Source: an uncultured Lachnospiraceae bacterium
Lineage (GTDB): Bacteria; Bacillota; Clostridia; Lachnospirales; Lachnospiraceae
NCBI GenBank assembly: GCA_958426095.1
Contig: CATZYB010000038.1
Location: forward strand, 1 to 15,197
Reading direction: 5' to 3'
Length of the DNA stretch: 15,197 nucleotides
Shown here in pieces: positions 14,882-15,197 of this stretch. The translations under genes and the position numbers were made by a program. Position 1 is the first letter of the stretch; each line of letters opens with the position of its first letter. The notes under the pieces were generated by a model that was given only the letters and a program-made list of their open reading frames with translations, ran no database searches and was not told the DNA's origin.

Positions 14882-15197
14882 GTAGTTATTTTGACTTTGC
14901 TGATAATGATTTTCAGTTTTTTATGGCTTCGTATAATCATGGGATGATTGCAAATATGATGGGAGCAATGGCGCAGGGAATTTGTGAGAAATATATGAAA
15001 CACCTGATTTCTTCTTATGACGATATACAGACCAGAGAAAAAAATTCGGAACACCAAAGTATCCTGAGGTCCCATAATCTGACACGTTTAATGAAATATT
15101 TAAAAGAAAATTTAGGGATTGAATATTCAAAAGAAACTTCAAGAAAGATGAAAACAATAGACGGTTTTTATTTTTCAACACGTTATCCCGGAGAAGA
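14872..15197 (+). CDS. HEPN domain protein, 3' end outside window
   Basis: The frame is open from 14872 to the end of the window, giving 108 codons without a stop. Residues 35-45 (QGICEKYMKHL) match the helix that reads QAxEKxLKAL in HEPN proteins, RSHNLTRLMKYL (66-77) corresponds to the family's HDL-x-x-L segment, and FYFSTRYPGE (99-108) is the typical YxxTRYPG/D motif near the C-terminus, so little is probably missing. ATG 14872 overlaps the nucleotidyltransferase gene by 10 bp and has GAGAGGG about 10 bp upstream; ATG 14878 would form an ATGA overlap instead. HEPN proteins of this pairing are usually the toxin or RNA-acting partner. An Arg-x5-His spacing occurs at R55-H61, but I cannot say that it is the catalytic Rx4-6H motif. 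Confidence 0.8.
   Translation, partial: MDMSSYFDFADNDFQFFMASYNHGMIANMMGAMAQGICEKYMKHLISSYDDIQTREKNSEHQSILRSHNLTRLMKYLKENLGIEYSKETSRKMKTIDGFYFSTRYPGE

Noticed and set aside
1..15197. Long antisense and alternate-frame open frames, for example on the minus strand at 2982-3524, 11881-12339 and 13964-14428
   Set aside because: They lie opposite or across well-supported conserved genes, show no recognisable domain and are explained by the codon bias of the sense strand.
1..15197. Cobalamin riboswitch, CRISPR array, insertion sequence, tRNA or rRNA
   Set aside because: No B12-box-like leader, direct-repeat array, transposase, terminal repeats or RNA gene was recognised. The operon's leader would lie upstream of base 1.

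Overview
The window reads as part of a chromosome from an anaerobic Gram-positive bacterium of the class Clostridia, possibly Lachnospiraceae or a relative. The basis is the protein character, the strong GGAGG-type ribosome binding sites, the anaerobic (early cobalt insertion) cobalamin pathway, the C5 route to aminolevulinate and a butyryl-CoA-dehydrogenase-like enzyme. This is an inference from gene content, not from a marker gene. All recognised genes lie on the + strand.

Region 1 (1-11562) is a tightly packed tetrapyrrole/cobalamin operon whose 5' end lies outside the window. In order it holds the C-terminal part of cbiG, hemA, cbiH, a Met8/SirC-type precorrin-2 dehydrogenase, a three-domain HemC-CobA-HemD fusion, hemB, hemL, cbiJ, a NUDIX hydrolase gene, cbiA and cbiB. 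Gaps are 0-15 bp or the genes overlap by 4-14 bp. Together hemA, hemL, hemB and the fusion make precorrin-2 from glutamyl-tRNA, the dehydrogenase converts it to sirohydrochlorin, and the cbi genes carry out parts of corrin ring synthesis. No protoheme-branch gene (hemE, hemN, hemH) is seen, so this set looks dedicated to corrin and perhaps siroheme.

Region 2 (11563-13918) is a regulator-target pair. A small sigma-54 activator with an AAA+ core, an intact GAFTGA loop and a Fis/TyrR-like helix-turn-helix, but no sensor domain, follows cbiB by 33 bp. After it come a rho-independent terminator, a palindrome, a near-perfect -24/-12 promoter (GG and GC exactly 10 bp apart) and a stand-alone acyl-CoA dehydrogenase gene. 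The dehydrogenase is therefore probably under sigma-54 control, with the adjacent activator as the obvious candidate.

Region 3 (13919-15197) starts with a very good sigma-70 type promoter (TTGCCA, 17 bp, extended -10 TATAAT). It drives aroK (shikimate kinase) and then an MNT nucleotidyltransferase/HEPN pair resembling a toxin-antitoxin module. The HEPN gene runs off the right edge.

No tRNA, rRNA, CRISPR array, insertion sequence or riboswitch was recognised. The longest stretch without a gene is about 200 bp (12571-12772), and it is occupied by the terminator and promoter elements.
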